Below, piece by piece: positions 46,713 through 55,683 of a stretch of DNA of 64,000 bases. This stretch comes from CAIWHR01 sp963781285 (lineage in GTDB: Bacteria; Pseudomonadota; Gammaproteobacteria; Burkholderiales; Casimicrobiaceae). The position numbers and the translations under genes were made by a program. The stretch spans positions 464,220 to 528,219 of the forward strand of contig CAWAFI010000005.1 of the NCBI GenBank assembly GCA_963781285.1. The letters run 5' to 3'. The notes under the pieces are model-generated. The model had not been told where the DNA came from and ran no database searches. It saw nothing but the letters and a program-made list of their open reading frames with translations. Positions within the stretch are counted from its first letter, which is position 1, and each line of letters opens with the position of its first letter.

Positions 46713-47039
46713 ATGACGACGCTTCGCGCACTTTTCGTCGCCGGAATGGTGGTCGCCACGTTTGGCGTTGCCGTGGCCAAGCTGCCGCCGGCGCCGCCGT
46801 TGACCGACGCCCAGAAGGCTGCGGCCGAGGAGAAGAAGGCGAAGGATGCCGCTGCGGCCGACGCGGCGAAAGCCCAGCAGGCGAAGGCCGAGGATCGCGT
46901 TGCGGCGCGCTACTTCGCCGAAATGAAGGCGAAGGGAAAGGCAGTACCCGCGCCGCAGATGGCGCCGACCGCAATGACCGCGGCACCTCCGGCTAAGGGC
47001 GCAGCACCTGCGGCGGCGCCAGCACCGGCGAAGAAGTAA
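46713..47039 (+). CDS. Small Ala/Lys/Pro-rich exported protein
   Basis: This 108-residue product is the last gene of the formate dehydrogenase operon, 16 bp after the cytochrome b. A signal peptide (MTTLRALFVAGMVVATFGVAVA) precedes a short periplasmic helix rich in Ala, Lys and Glu, and a Pro/Ala tail. The sequence is low-complexity, so similarity searches would be unreliable. Its job is unknown. A small structural or cofactor-binding role in the periplasm is conceivable. Confidence 0.7.
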   Translation: MTTLRALFVAGMVVATFGVAVAKLPPAPPLTDAQKAAAEEKKAKDAAAADAAKAQQAKAEDRVAARYFAEMKAKGKAVPAPQMAPTAMTAAPPAKGAAPAAAPAPAKK

Positions 47040-47052
47040 CGCAGGTACGACG

Positions 47053-47414
47053 ATGGCGCGCGCGCGTGACATCAACGACGTTGTGCGGCTCATCGCGAGC
47101 AAACAGCTCGACACTGCGCTGTTGCGCGAAGAAGATGCCGCCGCTGCCTTCATGGGCGCCGGCAGGTTTGCCGACAACGGCAAGGTTCCGCTCCGCGCGC
47201 GCTCGCGCAATGCGGCACGTATGTTTTCGCGTGCCGCGACGACATGCCGCGGTCCAACGGCTACCAGATCGCGGAAACCATCGTGGAGAGGTGGAAGGAA
47301 ATCGACTCCAGGCTGGTGAATGGATCGCCGAGCCCGCGGCCGATTTCATCGATGCGAATTCCAGTGCACCCGGGAGCGCTCGAATACTACGAGGACCATC
47401 CGCAGGCCGGCTGA
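47053..47414 (+). pseudogene. TAXI-type TRAP transporter binding-protein remnant, frameshifted
   Basis: Two adjacent reading frames together encode the C-terminal third of a TAXI solute-binding protein. The first frame gives RDINDVVRLIASKQLDTALL and ends GRFADNGKVPLRA; the second continues ALAQCGTYVFACRDDMPRSN and finishes MRIPVHPGALEYY before TGA. The shift occurs near 47200 in a CG-repeat, consistent with a two-base slip. The N-terminal two thirds and the signal peptide are missing. It follows the formate dehydrogenase operon but reads as a decayed gene. Confidence 0.7.
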
Positions 47415-47575
47415 TGGTCACAGGGGTTTGCAGCGCCGTCGCCTGATTCATTCGCCTTGTCTCGGCGTGAGCCGTGTCGCCGTCATTCACTGCCGTCGCC
47501 TGATCGGGCAAGGTGTAGTCTTTCGCAGTGAACCACGACGCCGACAGCCGACCGGGTGGCCGCCAGGCAGAGCCT

Positions 47576-48040
47576 ATGGCGCCAGAGCTAGACGTGGTGA
47601 TCGAGGTCCCGCGGGGCAGCTTTCTCAAACGCGGGTCGACCGGCCACGTGGACTTCATCTCGCCTCTGCCATGCCCGTTCAACTATGGCTCGGTGCCAAG
47701 CTACATAGGACTTGAGGGCGACCTGCTTGACGCTTTGGTACTTGGACCACGCCTCGCGCTGGGCGCGCAGATTCGGGTCAGGGCGTGGGGAGCGGTGACC
47801 CTGACCGATCGTGGCATGAGCGACGACAAGCTCATCTGTAGCGATCATCCGGTAACCCAATCCGAGCGCCGCCGCGTGTTGCGATTCTTCCACTTCTACG
47901 CGAAGTGTAAGGGGCTGCTGAATGCTTGGCGACGCCGCCCAGGGCGGAACGCATGTGAGGGCTGGTGTGAGGCCATTCAGGCGCTTGCACGCGCCCAACC
48001 GCGAGGCGATAGGTGGGACGGCCCGCGCGTCAAATTCTGA
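47576..48040 (+). CDS. Inorganic pyrophosphatase-family protein
   Basis: This 154-residue protein resembles soluble family I pyrophosphatases. Aligned landmarks are VIEVPRGSFLKRGSTGHVDF near the start, CPFNYGSVPSYIGLEGDLLD (DALVLGP follows), and the metal loop LTDRGMSDDKLI. One metal Asp (the first in the usual DGDP motif) is Glu here, while the next two Asp are kept. A C-terminal Arg-rich helix (KGLLNAWRRRPGRNACEGW) is unlike E. coli Ppa. Related variant pyrophosphatases exist in other betaproteobacteria; enzymatic activity is probable but not certain. A GTG at 47528 could add 16 residues. Confidence 0.72.
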   Translation: MAPELDVVIEVPRGSFLKRGSTGHVDFISPLPCPFNYGSVPSYIGLEGDLLDALVLGPRLALGAQIRVRAWGAVTLTDRGMSDDKLICSDHPVTQSERRRVLRFFHFYAKCKGLLNAWRRRPGRNACEGWCEAIQALARAQPRGDRWDGPRVKF

Positions 48041-48388
48041 TTCGCCGGGTTGCTTATGCGGAGAGGGATAGCGTCGTCCACCTCGTCACAGCGAGCGTCG
48101 TAGCGGGCAGCGACGTACCGCGCGCGGGCCATAGGGATATCGATTCGTAGGGCCTCGCAGCCGCCCGCTAACTCTGTCTGCGAACGACTGCTTTCGACCG
48201 AGGCTGTGCAAAATCTCGCGCGATACCAGCGTGACGGAAAATCGACCTCTCAGATCGCTCTGTATTCGACGATCTCGATCTCGGGAGGGGTGATAAGACC
48301 TACCCCGGAAAGCGCGCTGCGGAGGAGTTTTCACACAGCCTCGACCCAAGGCGGACGTACGATCTTGCGTCCGGCTTCAGAGCTCGAG
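48041..48388. other. Gap with an inverted-repeat pair, no gene
   Basis: No coding sequence is recognised in this 348-bp stretch. It contains the two inverted copies of a CGAGGCTGTG motif described separately, about 125 bp apart. Confidence 0.5.
48199..48343. repeat. Inverted repeat pair CGAGGCTGTG
   Basis: CGAGGCTGTG (48199-48208, then CAAAA) and its inverse CACAGCCTCG (48334-48343, preceded by TTTT) delimit about 145 bp. The longer right-hand form reads GAGGCTGTGTGAAAACTC on the minus strand, reminiscent of insertion-sequence ends. No transposase lies between them. Confidence 0.5.
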
Positions 48389-48691
48389 CTACCGCCTTAT
48401 CTGCACGCGGATCTCGACCATGGCACCCACGGCGACCGCATATCTCTCGATGGTGGTTAGCGTCGGACGAGTGCGCACGCCGCTCTCCAGACGCGACACG
48501 ACGCTCCGGGTCGTCCACATCCTCGCGGCGACTTCCTCCTGCGTCATTCCCGCGGCGCCCCGTGCAGCTACGAGATCGGCCACCAGCGCCTGCAATAGTG
48601 CGATCGTCGTGAGCGCCCGCGTAGGCCGTTTCTTGCGCCCTTCCGTGAGTGAAGCGAGGTTACTGGCCAGAACTTGGGAGGGCTCGTACAT
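48389..48691 (-). CDS. XRE-family helix-turn-helix regulator
   Basis: This 100-residue protein carries a HTH_3 domain at about 48-95: MTQEEVAARMWTTRSVVSRLE with the recognition helix followed by TLTTIERYAVAVGAM. An N-terminal helical extension of about 45 residues is typical of HigA-type antitoxins, but no toxin gene was identified on either side. Two operator-like sites (48720-48733 and 48826-48839) lie upstream of the ATG, which suggests autoregulation. Confidence 0.8.
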   Translation of the reverse strand: MYEPSQVLASNLASLTEGRKKRPTRALTTIALLQALVADLVAARGAAGMTQEEVAARMWTTRSVVSRLESGVRTRPTLTTIERYAVAVGAMVEIRVQIRR

Positions 48692-48719
48692 GGCAGAGGT
48701 AGGCGCTGCGCCGGATGGA

Positions 48720-48733
48720 TAGCAAAAATGCTA
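48720..48733. promoter_or_regulatory. Operator-like palindrome upstream of the XRE gene
   Basis: TAGCAAAAATGCTA has perfect 5-bp inverted arms (TAGCA/TGCTA) and lies 29 bp before the XRE start codon. A second, inverted copy is at 48826-48839. Confidence 0.55.
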
Positions 48734-48825
48734 CCTCCCACAAGCGGAGGTGCCCATTAGTCGTTCGACCGAATTGGGGCCGAATCAGGGCCGATTCCGC
48801 GCGTTTCTGTACGCCGATCGCCGTT

Positions 48826-48839
48826 CGCATTTTTGCTAA
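48826..48839. promoter_or_regulatory. Second operator-like site
   Basis: TCGCATTTTTGCTA, read in the opposite direction, matches the first site at 12 of 14 positions. Its distance from the first (about 106 bp) would allow looping or control of the divergent gene. Confidence 0.45.
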
Positions 48840-49035
48840 CCATGCTCGATCTGGCTCCCGCGATTGAATCGAGAACCCTCAGCCGTCTGTTTCTGGCCGG
48901 TCAGCGACGGTCGCAACGCGACCCGAGTCGGGTGCAAATGCCTTGCGCTGGATGCCGTAGAATTTGAGCGCTTTCTTCCGCGCAACGTTAGTTCGGCTCA
49001 CCCCTCGGCGCCGACATGGCGCAAGGAGGTAATTT

Positions 49036-49839
49036 ATGCAAACTGTAACCTATGAGGAAGATCGCCTGGTAAAAAGACATCGTGGCACCATGCCTGTGAT
49101 CTTGACCTGCCCACATGATGGAACCGAAACTCCCCCTGGCGTTCAAGCGCGAACGAGGGATGCTACGCCTGGCGGATGTCAATTCACCACTAAGAGTGAC
49201 CTCCAAACCGCTTTCATTACCCAGTCGGTGGCCCAGAAGATACTCGATCTGACAGGCCTCTCGCCTTATGTCGTGATGGCGAGTTTTGGCCGGGAATTCA
49301 TCGACGCCAATCGTCCTCGTTCCCCCGTGAACTGCGCTTTCACCGATCCGGACGCAAGACCATTTTATGATGAGTATCACAACCGGATCGCCGACTTTGT
49401 CGAGGAGATCCGCGTGCAGAATGACAATCGGGGCTTCCTGTTCGACATCCACGGAAAGGTCGAGATTCCGGAGGATCCGGCGGACATCTATTTGGGCACT
49501 GATAAGGGCAAGAGTCTGCTGCCCGGATTTGATCGAGCCAGCATCTTCATGCAACACGGGCTGCAGGGACTGCTCAAATCGGCTCGCCGTGAAACGGGTC
49601 CCGCGCCCGCGCCGGTCTTTCAGTACCGTATCTCGCCCGCGGACGCGGCGGCGCAGGAGAACAGTTCAGTGGATGGGGGGTTCACCGTTCAACGCTACGG
49701 AGCATTCATCAACTCCATTCAAATTGAGATCGCCGACACGATCCGTATCTGTGATGACTGTGAACAGAAGCGCCTCTTCCTGATTGAGGATTTGGCGTTC
49801 TCGATCCTCAACTTCGTACGACGCCATGCTCCGTTCTGA
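49036..49839 (+). CDS. N-formylglutamate amidohydrolase-like protein
   Basis: This 267-residue zinc hydrolase resembles the HutG/N-formylglutamate amidohydrolase family. Recognisable parts are VILTCPHDGTETPPGV, ASFGREFIDANRPR, the central FLFDIHGKVEIPED with the His-containing metal loop, and the late NSIQIEIADTIRI. The family removes formyl or related groups from N-acylated amino acids, but many members have other substrates. An AAGGAGG ribosome-binding site lies 9 bp before the ATG. Base composition is lower in GC than its neighbours, suggesting transfer. It has no histidine-degradation genes around it. Confidence 0.8.
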   Translation: MQTVTYEEDRLVKRHRGTMPVILTCPHDGTETPPGVQARTRDATPGGCQFTTKSDLQTAFITQSVAQKILDLTGLSPYVVMASFGREFIDANRPRSPVNCAFTDPDARPFYDEYHNRIADFVEEIRVQNDNRGFLFDIHGKVEIPEDPADIYLGTDKGKSLLPGFDRASIFMQHGLQGLLKSARRETGPAPAPVFQYRISPADAAAQENSSVDGGFTVQRYGAFINSIQIEIADTIRICDDCEQKRLFLIEDLAFSILNFVRRHAPF

Positions 49840-49881
49840 GATGACGAGGAATGGCTCAATTGCTTGGTGAGGTCCGTCGCC

Positions 49882-51543
49882 CTAAATGAGATCCTTCACG
49901 TCCAGCCCCAGCGCGAACGCATTGCCCTCGTGTGCCAGCACGGCCGAAATTTCGGCACCGCTACCGGTCGGCTGCACCTGCACGACGCCGAAGTTGAAGA
50001 CGGTTGACCACGTCGCGCAAAGTCGAGCGGAGGCCAAAGGCGAGCGAGAACTCCTCGTCGACGAAGCTGCCGACCAGCGGTTGGGCGTCTTCGATCTGAC
50101 TGATCCCCGAGGAGGTGAGCGAAACGGCCTTACCGGGTGGCCGCAGGGAACTGATGTCGAAGATGCAGCCGATATGGATGTCGCCGGAGAGAAATACCAG
50201 GCCGCGGCCGGACGCGGCATTGCGGTTCACGTAACGCGCCGCGAACGCCTTCTTCAGCAGGTCCTGCTGCTCGCGCCGGGAGGCGCGGTGCGACCACTGG
50301 TCGCGCGCCTCGTCGAGGTTGGAGATCTGGAAGTTGCCGAGATTGGGTTGCTCGCCGGTGAAGCGGGAGATCTTCGTACTGAGAACGGCCTTCAGGAGGT
50401 CGGTGATGTCCTTCGTCGACTTCGGGTGGAAGAGCTCCTTCTCGTCGCCGCGCTTGAACGCCTCGATGTCGTCGGTCCGCTCGCCCATCAGCCGCTGTGT
50501 CGGCCGTCCGGGTCCTGTGAAGCGATCGGCGTCGCCGTGACGACCGCGAGCGCGTCGACATCCGCCGGCAAGTGGGCAAATACGTCATCGATGAACGTCC
50601 ATTGGCGCTGGCCGAGGATCGGATAGTCCTTGCGGAAGACGTCGCGCTCACCGCGGCTGTCGAGCATCAGCACCATCAGGCGACCGCAGCGGAACACGAA
50701 CGGCATCCCGAGGCGCAGCCCATGCGGAAGCGGACCGCCGATGTAGTTCGGGAACGCCGGATCGGGCTGTCCGGTAAGCGGGTCGTGGTAGTCGCCCGGG
50801 AGCGGATTGCGGCAGCCTTGAAAATGCCAGTAGACATCGCGCGCGTCCTCGAAGTAGGCCGTGCACGCGCGGAAGATCGGCACGCCACGGGGGTGTTTGG
50901 CGGCCATGATCGGGCTGTCGGGGGCAAGCGAGCCCCAGCCGTCGCGAATGTCGTGGTCGTCCCACACCATGTACGTCGGCACATTGGCCAGTACCTGCCG
51001 CACCGAGTCGCGCGACCAGTTGACGCGGTACATTTCGGCCATCGCGCGGCGGCGCGTCGCGCTGTCGGAGTGAAAGTGTTGCTGGAACACGTTGGGCGCG
51101 TCTTCATCCAGATAGACCTGGTCACCCATCATGACGACGAACGATGGTTGCGATCTCTCGACGAATTCGCTGAACTTCTGCCACGCGCCGTCCTGCTCTG
51201 CGCCATTGCACGAGATCGCGCAGAACAGGAGGTTGGTCATCGACGACGGCGGTGGCAGCGTGCGGAACGATCCGTTCGCTCCGCGCACGAAGCGGCCCGC
51301 GCGCACGACCCGGTAGCGGTAGCGCAGGTCAGGCTGCAGGCCGGTGACCAGTGCGATCGCCGTGCCGAACTCGACCGCGCCGAACTCGGTGCTTTCGAAC
51401 TTGAACAGGCCGACGCCTTCGACGCGCAGCCCGTAGCGCGCCGGATCGTCGGACACCTGGATCCAGATCCGCGTCGAGGTGTCGTCGGTGTGCCCCACGA
51501 CCGGCCCCAGTTGCAGCCGCCGTGGGCCTCGGCGCGAGGCCAT
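49882..51543 (-). pseudogene. PhoD-like phosphatase gene with two frameshifts
   Basis: Three successive reading frames give one PhoD-like metallophosphatase of about 550 residues. The first (51543-50488) has a fibronectin-like N-terminal domain starting LGPVVGHTDDTSTRIWIQ, then the metal motifs MMGDQVYLDED and WDDHDIRDGWGS. The second (to about 50000) has LVFLSGDIHIGCIFD. The third carries the end FGVVQVQPTGSGAEI to LDVKDLI. Single-base-type shifts near 50500 and 50000 break the gene. No Tat leader is seen, unlike typical PhoD. It lies 17 bp downstream of the large unknown gene, so the two were probably one operon. Sequencing error is the alternative to decay. Confidence 0.78.
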
Positions 51544-51559
51544 GGTCAGTCGATCGCGT

Positions 51560-53438
51560 TCAGTCGGGGCCGCCGCCGCCGAGCCCCGAACCGATCGTGG
51601 CGAGGATCGCGGTGCTGTCCTTCGACGTCACTGCGAACTTGATGGGCTCCGGGGGCGGATCCTCTATCTTGCGGTTCCTGAAGATCCGGCGGATTCGCTC
51701 GACCGCCGCATTCTGGCGCTCGACCTCCGCCGCGACGTTCAGCACCGTGGCAATGCCGGCCAGGTTGGTCGCGCCGGCGGATTTGAGCAGGCGACGCTGC
51801 GCTTCCGGGAGGCGAAGCAGCGCCGCCGCCTTGTCGAAGTCGACATTGCGCGGATCGTCCGGCGGCAGTTTGCGCCAGATGTCGACCAGCACCCCGAGAA
51901 CTTTGGGATCGTTCGCAACGAGCGGCACCTCCGGCAACTTCGAGCCATTGGTGAGCAGCATCGTGACCTGCCGCTCGATCGCGTTCCAGCGCGTGGTGGT
52001 CTCCAACGCTTGCGTCCGCGTCGAGATGATCTGGGCCGACGACAGAGTCTTGGTCCCGCCGATGTCAAACCGGCCCGGGTCGAGCACGACGCGGAACAGC
52101 GGGCTGACCGAAGCGTTGCTGCTGGTGACGACCAGCCCGCCACCCTCCGGGCTCGTGCCGAAGCAGGTGTCGCGGAAGCGGTTCTCACCGAACAGCACGC
52201 CGCGCTCGAGCGGCGAGCGCGACGCCTCGCGTTGGTATTCGTCGCGCAGCGTGTCGAGCCACGCCTCGAGAAAGTGCTTGTAGTTCGCGCTGCCGCGCTG
52301 CGCAACGCCGGCCGACGCGCCGGGTGAGACGACCGACGCCACGACCAGCTCCTCGCCCAACCGCAGCCCCCAAAGCGCGACGACCGGCCTCTTGAACGTG
52401 CCGCTGGTCAAGCCACCGATGATGTCGATGTCCAGTTCATCGAGCGGCGTGCCGATCGGGAACGTGTCGTTGAGGTAGTTCACCATCCGCGCGAACTGGA
52501 CCAGGGTGCCGGTGAAGCGTTCGAGGACGAACGGTCCCGGCGGGCTGTCGAGCAGGCAGACGCGGCGCAGCCGCGCGTTGATGCAGAAGTCCGTGCCTTT
52601 CGGGATCACCAGAACCGCCGTGAATTCCTGGATGCCTTCGATGCCGCTCGAGCGGCGCGCGAGCAGTTGCTGGAACCACAGGTTCGGGTCCGCCGGGTCG
52701 ACCGAAAGCTGCTGCAGCGGCTGCGGCGACACCGAAAAGCTCAGGTGCGGCGTCCCGATGTACTTCGCGGAGAGCAGCGAGATGATGTTCTCGACCCGCG
52801 TGGTATGGCTGATGAGCTCGCGCCGTTCCTCCGACGCCTCGCGATTCGTCGTGTCGACGACCTGCGATACCGCGCGGTCGCTCGCGACGTCGGTCGCTGT
52901 ACTCCGGACCGACCCACCGAACGAGATCAGGCCGAGGTCGACTCCCGCGGAGCCGCTCTTGGTTACGGTGTCCGAGTGGCTGCGCAAACTCTCGTTGACC
53001 TGCGAGCCGCTCTTGCCGATCGCGATCCCCTCGGCCTCGCCTTCGTAGATGTCGGCGCCGACCACCCCCGACTGCACCATGCGGCGCGCAAGTGGCGCGG
53101 CGGCGTGGAAGTAGGGCCGGATCGTGCCCACCTCACTCGCGGCGTTGCGGACCTTGAGGTCGAGCAGAACGTGCTGGCACGGAATGCCCTCGCCGAGGAA
53201 GCTCGCCGCGACGCGGCGAGAGCTCGGCCGGGAACGACGCCGGCGAGATCGAGGTGGTGAACTTGACGAAGACGAGCTTCTCGTCGGGGAACTGGCTCGT
53301 CAGCGTCTCGTCGTCGGGCTCGAAGAAGAACAGCGACAGCGCAGTCTCCGCGGGCTCGCCCGCGCTCAGGGGCTGCGTCGTTGCCGCCAGCTTCCAGGGG
53401 ATTTCGATCGGGGGAAGGGGTACGTCTTCGTCGGCCAT
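51560..53438 (-). pseudogene. Large protein of unknown function, frameshifted near its N-terminus
   Basis: Restoring one shift near 53225 gives a protein of about 625 residues. The first 70 residues (MADEDVPLPPIEIPWKLAAT onward) are in one frame, and SFLGEGIPCQHVLLDLKV to GSGLGGGGPD in the next. No domain is recognised. A Ser/Thr/Gly-rich stretch (about 120-190, KSGSQVNESLRSHSDTVTKS) alternates polar and hydrophobic residues, as in beta-hairpin or pore-forming regions. It is followed by RVENIISLLSAKYIGTPHLS and a charged C-terminal helix. No signal peptide is evident. It precedes the PhoD-like gene on the same strand. Confidence 0.6.
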
Positions 53439-53583
53439 TTCGCGCTCCCTGCGGGGCAAACCCGAATTGATGCGGTACGCCGCAACGGCAGTATACGCCG
53501 TCGTATGCTACAAGTTGCACGACGGCTGCAGGGGATTCGCCGGGCGGACGGCCGATCCCTTGCCACTCACGGATAGAGGCGCC

Positions 53584-54441
53584 TCAGCTGCGCTCGCGAT
53601 GTCGCACTTTGCACGTGGCGAGCACTTCGTCCGGATCGCGTTTCCACCAGTTGTTGGCCGAGAAGATCTCGACTTCGTGGAAGCCGCGATATCCGGCGGC
53701 CTCCATCCATGACCGGATGAGGGGAAGATCGATGACGCCGTCGCCCATCATGCCGCGGTCGGTCAACAGGTCGGTGGTCGGCACCAGCCAGTCGCAGATG
53801 TGATAGGCGAGGAGCCGCGACGGCGTCGCGCACGCCGCCCGCGCGATTTCGCGCTCGAGATGGGGATCCCACCAGACGTGATAGACATCGACGGCGATGC
53901 CGACGCCCGCTCCCAACTCGTCGCAGAGGTCGTTCGCGTGCTCCATCGTGTTGACGCACGCGCGATCGGCCGCGTACATCGGATGCAGCGGCTCGATCGC
54001 CAGCGGCATGCCCGCGCCGCTCGCGTAACCCAGGAGCTCGCCGATGCCATCGCGCACCATCTCGCGCGCGCCGGCGAGATCCTTGGAGCCGATCTTCCCG
54101 TCGCGCTGTGTCGGCAGGCCGCCGACGACCAGGATCAGGCATCGGGCGCCGAGCGTGAGCGCTTCGTCGACCGCGCGCCGATTATCGTCCAGTGCCGCGC
54201 GCCGGCCCTCGCGATCCACCGCCGGAAACATCCCGCCGCGGCAGTAGCCGGTCACCGTGAGACCGGCGTCGCGGATGCGCAGCGCCGAGTCCTTCAGTCC
54301 CGCCGCGGCGACCTGGTCGCGCCAGGGAGCGATGCCGCGGATGCCGTGCCGGGCGCACCCGTCGATGATCTGCGGCAGCGTCCATTGTTGCCGCACGGTC
54401 GCGGTGTTGAGGGAGAGCAGACCGCTGTCGGGCTCGTTCAT
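53584..54441 (-). CDS. Sugar phosphate isomerase/epimerase family TIM-barrel protein
   Basis: This 285-residue protein belongs to the xylose-isomerase-like AP-endonuclease-2 fold. Likely metal ligands are Glu in MPLAIEPLHPMYAAD, Asp/His in VDVYHVWWDP, His in LLAYHICDWLVPT and Glu in FHEVEIFSANNWW. Such enzymes epimerise or isomerise sugars and often sit beside Gfo/Idh/MocA oxidoreductases. A fragment of such an oxidoreductase is indeed encoded immediately upstream, 12 bp away, so the pair is a partly decayed sugar-catabolic operon. The exact substrate is unknown. Confidence 0.87.
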   Translation of the reverse strand: MNEPDSGLLSLNTATVRQQWTLPQIIDGCARHGIRGIAPWRDQVAAAGLKDSALRIRDAGLTVTGYCRGGMFPAVDREGRRAALDDNRRAVDEALTLGARCLILVVGGLPTQRDGKIGSKDLAGAREMVRDGIGELLGYASGAGMPLAIEPLHPMYAADRACVNTMEHANDLCDELGAGVGIAVDVYHVWWDPHLEREIARAACATPSRLLAYHICDWLVPTTDLLTDRGMMGDGVIDLPLIRSWMEAAGYRGFHEVEIFSANNWWKRDPDEVLATCKVRHRERS

Positions 54442-54453
54442 CGCAGGTCGAGA

Positions 54454-54645
54454 CTACGCGGCCGAGGGCGTCGCGGCGCGAGCCCTCTCCAGCGCTCGGG
54501 TCGTCGTTTCGTACTTCGCGATCATGTTCGGGACCTCCCAGTCGGGCAGCGCTCCGCGTTCGACGTACGCGAGGAACTGCTCGGCGACCTGCGCGAAGTG
54601 GGCTTCGTGACCGACGTGATAGGCGTCGGGGACGAGCACGCGCCA
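54454..54645 (-). pseudogene. C-terminal remnant of a Gfo/Idh/MocA oxidoreductase
   Basis: About 60 codons encode the end of a Gfo/Idh/MocA-type dehydrogenase: HVGHEAHFAQVAEQFLAYVE, LPDWEVPNMIAKYETTTRAL. The nucleotide-binding N-terminal domain and most of the catalytic domain are absent; similarity stops near 54645. It is in the same orientation as the isomerase gene that follows, which supports a former oxidoreductase-isomerase operon. Confidence 0.65.
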
Positions 54646-54919
54646 CGCGTCTCCCGAGCGTTGCGCGTCGACCCCGGGGTACGGGGATGCTCCGACGGCA
54701 CGAGAGGCGATCGAGCGGTTGCTCACCTACGCGGTCAACGAATTGTGTCGGCCGTGCAACCCGCCCGGATGTCTGATCGTCATGGCGGCGACCACGAGCT
54801 CGACGTCGTCCGCGCAGTTGCAGACCGCGCTTGCGGAGCGCCGCGCCACATCTAGGGCGCGCCTCAAAGCCCGGATCCCGAGACGGGTAAATCAGGCCAG
54901 CGGCGCTGGCGGAATGTCG

Positions 54920-55531
54920 CTATTTCTTGCCGCGACGAAGCTCCTCGGTCGCCCGCTGCAGCACTTCCGCTACCCGCTCCAGTTCCTCGGTTGACGGCGA
55001 GGCATTGAGCTTCGCGATGAGCGCGGCCCGCAGCGCCTGGCGCGCCTCGTCGACCGCACGATGTCCGACGTCACCAGGTTCGTCGCTGCCGAATGCGTGC
55101 CGAATGCGGTCCATCTTCTCGCCAATGCGTGCGAGCTGCGCCAATACGGCGTCGACCATCGAGCGGTTCTCGTCGAGCTTCGCCAGGCCGGCGTCGGTGA
55201 TCCGATAGAGCTTCTTGTTGCCCTCGGTTTCGAGCGTGGCGTAGCCGACCTCTTCGAGATAGGTGAGCGCCGGATAGACCATGCCCGGGCTCGGCGCGTA
55301 GAAGCCTCTCGAGGTCTCTTCCAGGGCTTTGATGATCTCGTATCCGTGCCGCGGGCGCTCCTCGAGCAACGCCAGGATGACTAGCTGCAGCTCGCCGGAG
55401 CCCAGCTTGCGCCCCCCGAAGAAGCCACGCCCGCCGAGCCCGCCGCCATGGCCAAACGGTGCCCCGAAGCCGCCAAAATGGCCTCCGTGCATACGCCGTG
55501 CGCAGCCGCGATAAGCAAAGAATCCGTACAT
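54920..55531 (-). CDS. PadR-family transcriptional regulator with Gly/His-rich N-terminus
   Basis: This 203-residue regulator has a PadR winged-helix domain (about 42-115): LGSGELQLVILALLEERPRH, HGYEIIKALEE, then SPGMVYPALTYLEEVGYATL. The first 40 residues are rich in Gly, His, Phe and Arg (MHGGHFGGFGAPFGHGGG), like the metal-binding N-terminal tails of the YqjI type. A C-terminal helical dimerisation region follows. ATG at 55531 is preceded by GAGG. Its likely operator, TACAATATATCGTA, is 35 bp upstream. Nickel or iron sensing is a reasonable guess from the tail. Confidence 0.9.
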   Translation of the reverse strand: MYGFFAYRGCARRMHGGHFGGFGAPFGHGGGLGGRGFFGGRKLGSGELQLVILALLEERPRHGYEIIKALEETSRGFYAPSPGMVYPALTYLEEVGYATLETEGNKKLYRITDAGLAKLDENRSMVDAVLAQLARIGEKMDRIRHAFGSDEPGDVGHRAVDEARQALRAALIAKLNASPSTEELERVAEVLQRATEELRRGKK

Positions 55532-55565
55532 TGCACATTCCTCCAGAGTAACTTTAGACGGAGCG

Positions 55566-55579
55566 TACAATATATCGTA
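55566..55579. promoter_or_regulatory. Probable PadR operator
   Basis: TACAATATATCGTA is an imperfect palindrome (TAC-R-ATATAT-Y-GTA) in the AT-rich part of the padR/tetR divergent region. It lies 35 bp from the padR start. Confidence 0.5.
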
Positions 55580-55647
55580 AAATATAACTCGTCAACCTTC
55601 GCCGCGCATTTTGGGGATGCTTTCGGCGACAGGTCCACAAAATTCTC

Positions 55648-55676
55648 TTGACAAAAAGCACGATCGTGCTCATAGT
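55648..55676 (+). promoter_or_regulatory. TetR promoter with internal operator
   Basis: TTGACA (55648-55653) and CATAGT (55671-55676) are 17 bp apart. The spacer contains the perfect palindrome AGCACGATCGTGCT (55657-55670). Transcription would begin about 7 bp after the -10 box, almost at the ATG of 55684, so the message would be leaderless. Confidence 0.65.
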
Positions 55677-55683
55677 TCGCCGC

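Larger units (their letters stand above)
48692..49035. other. Regulatory gap between XRE and amidohydrolase genes
   Basis: This 344-bp divergent region contains no gene. It holds the two TAGCAAAAATGCTA-type sites and must include both promoters. It is noticeably more AT-rich near 48720-48740 and 48820-48840 than the flanks. Confidence 0.5.

Noticed and set aside
48389..48691. HigBA-type toxin-antitoxin module
   Set aside because: The regulator looks HigA-like, but no toxin-like gene was found within 350 bp on either side.
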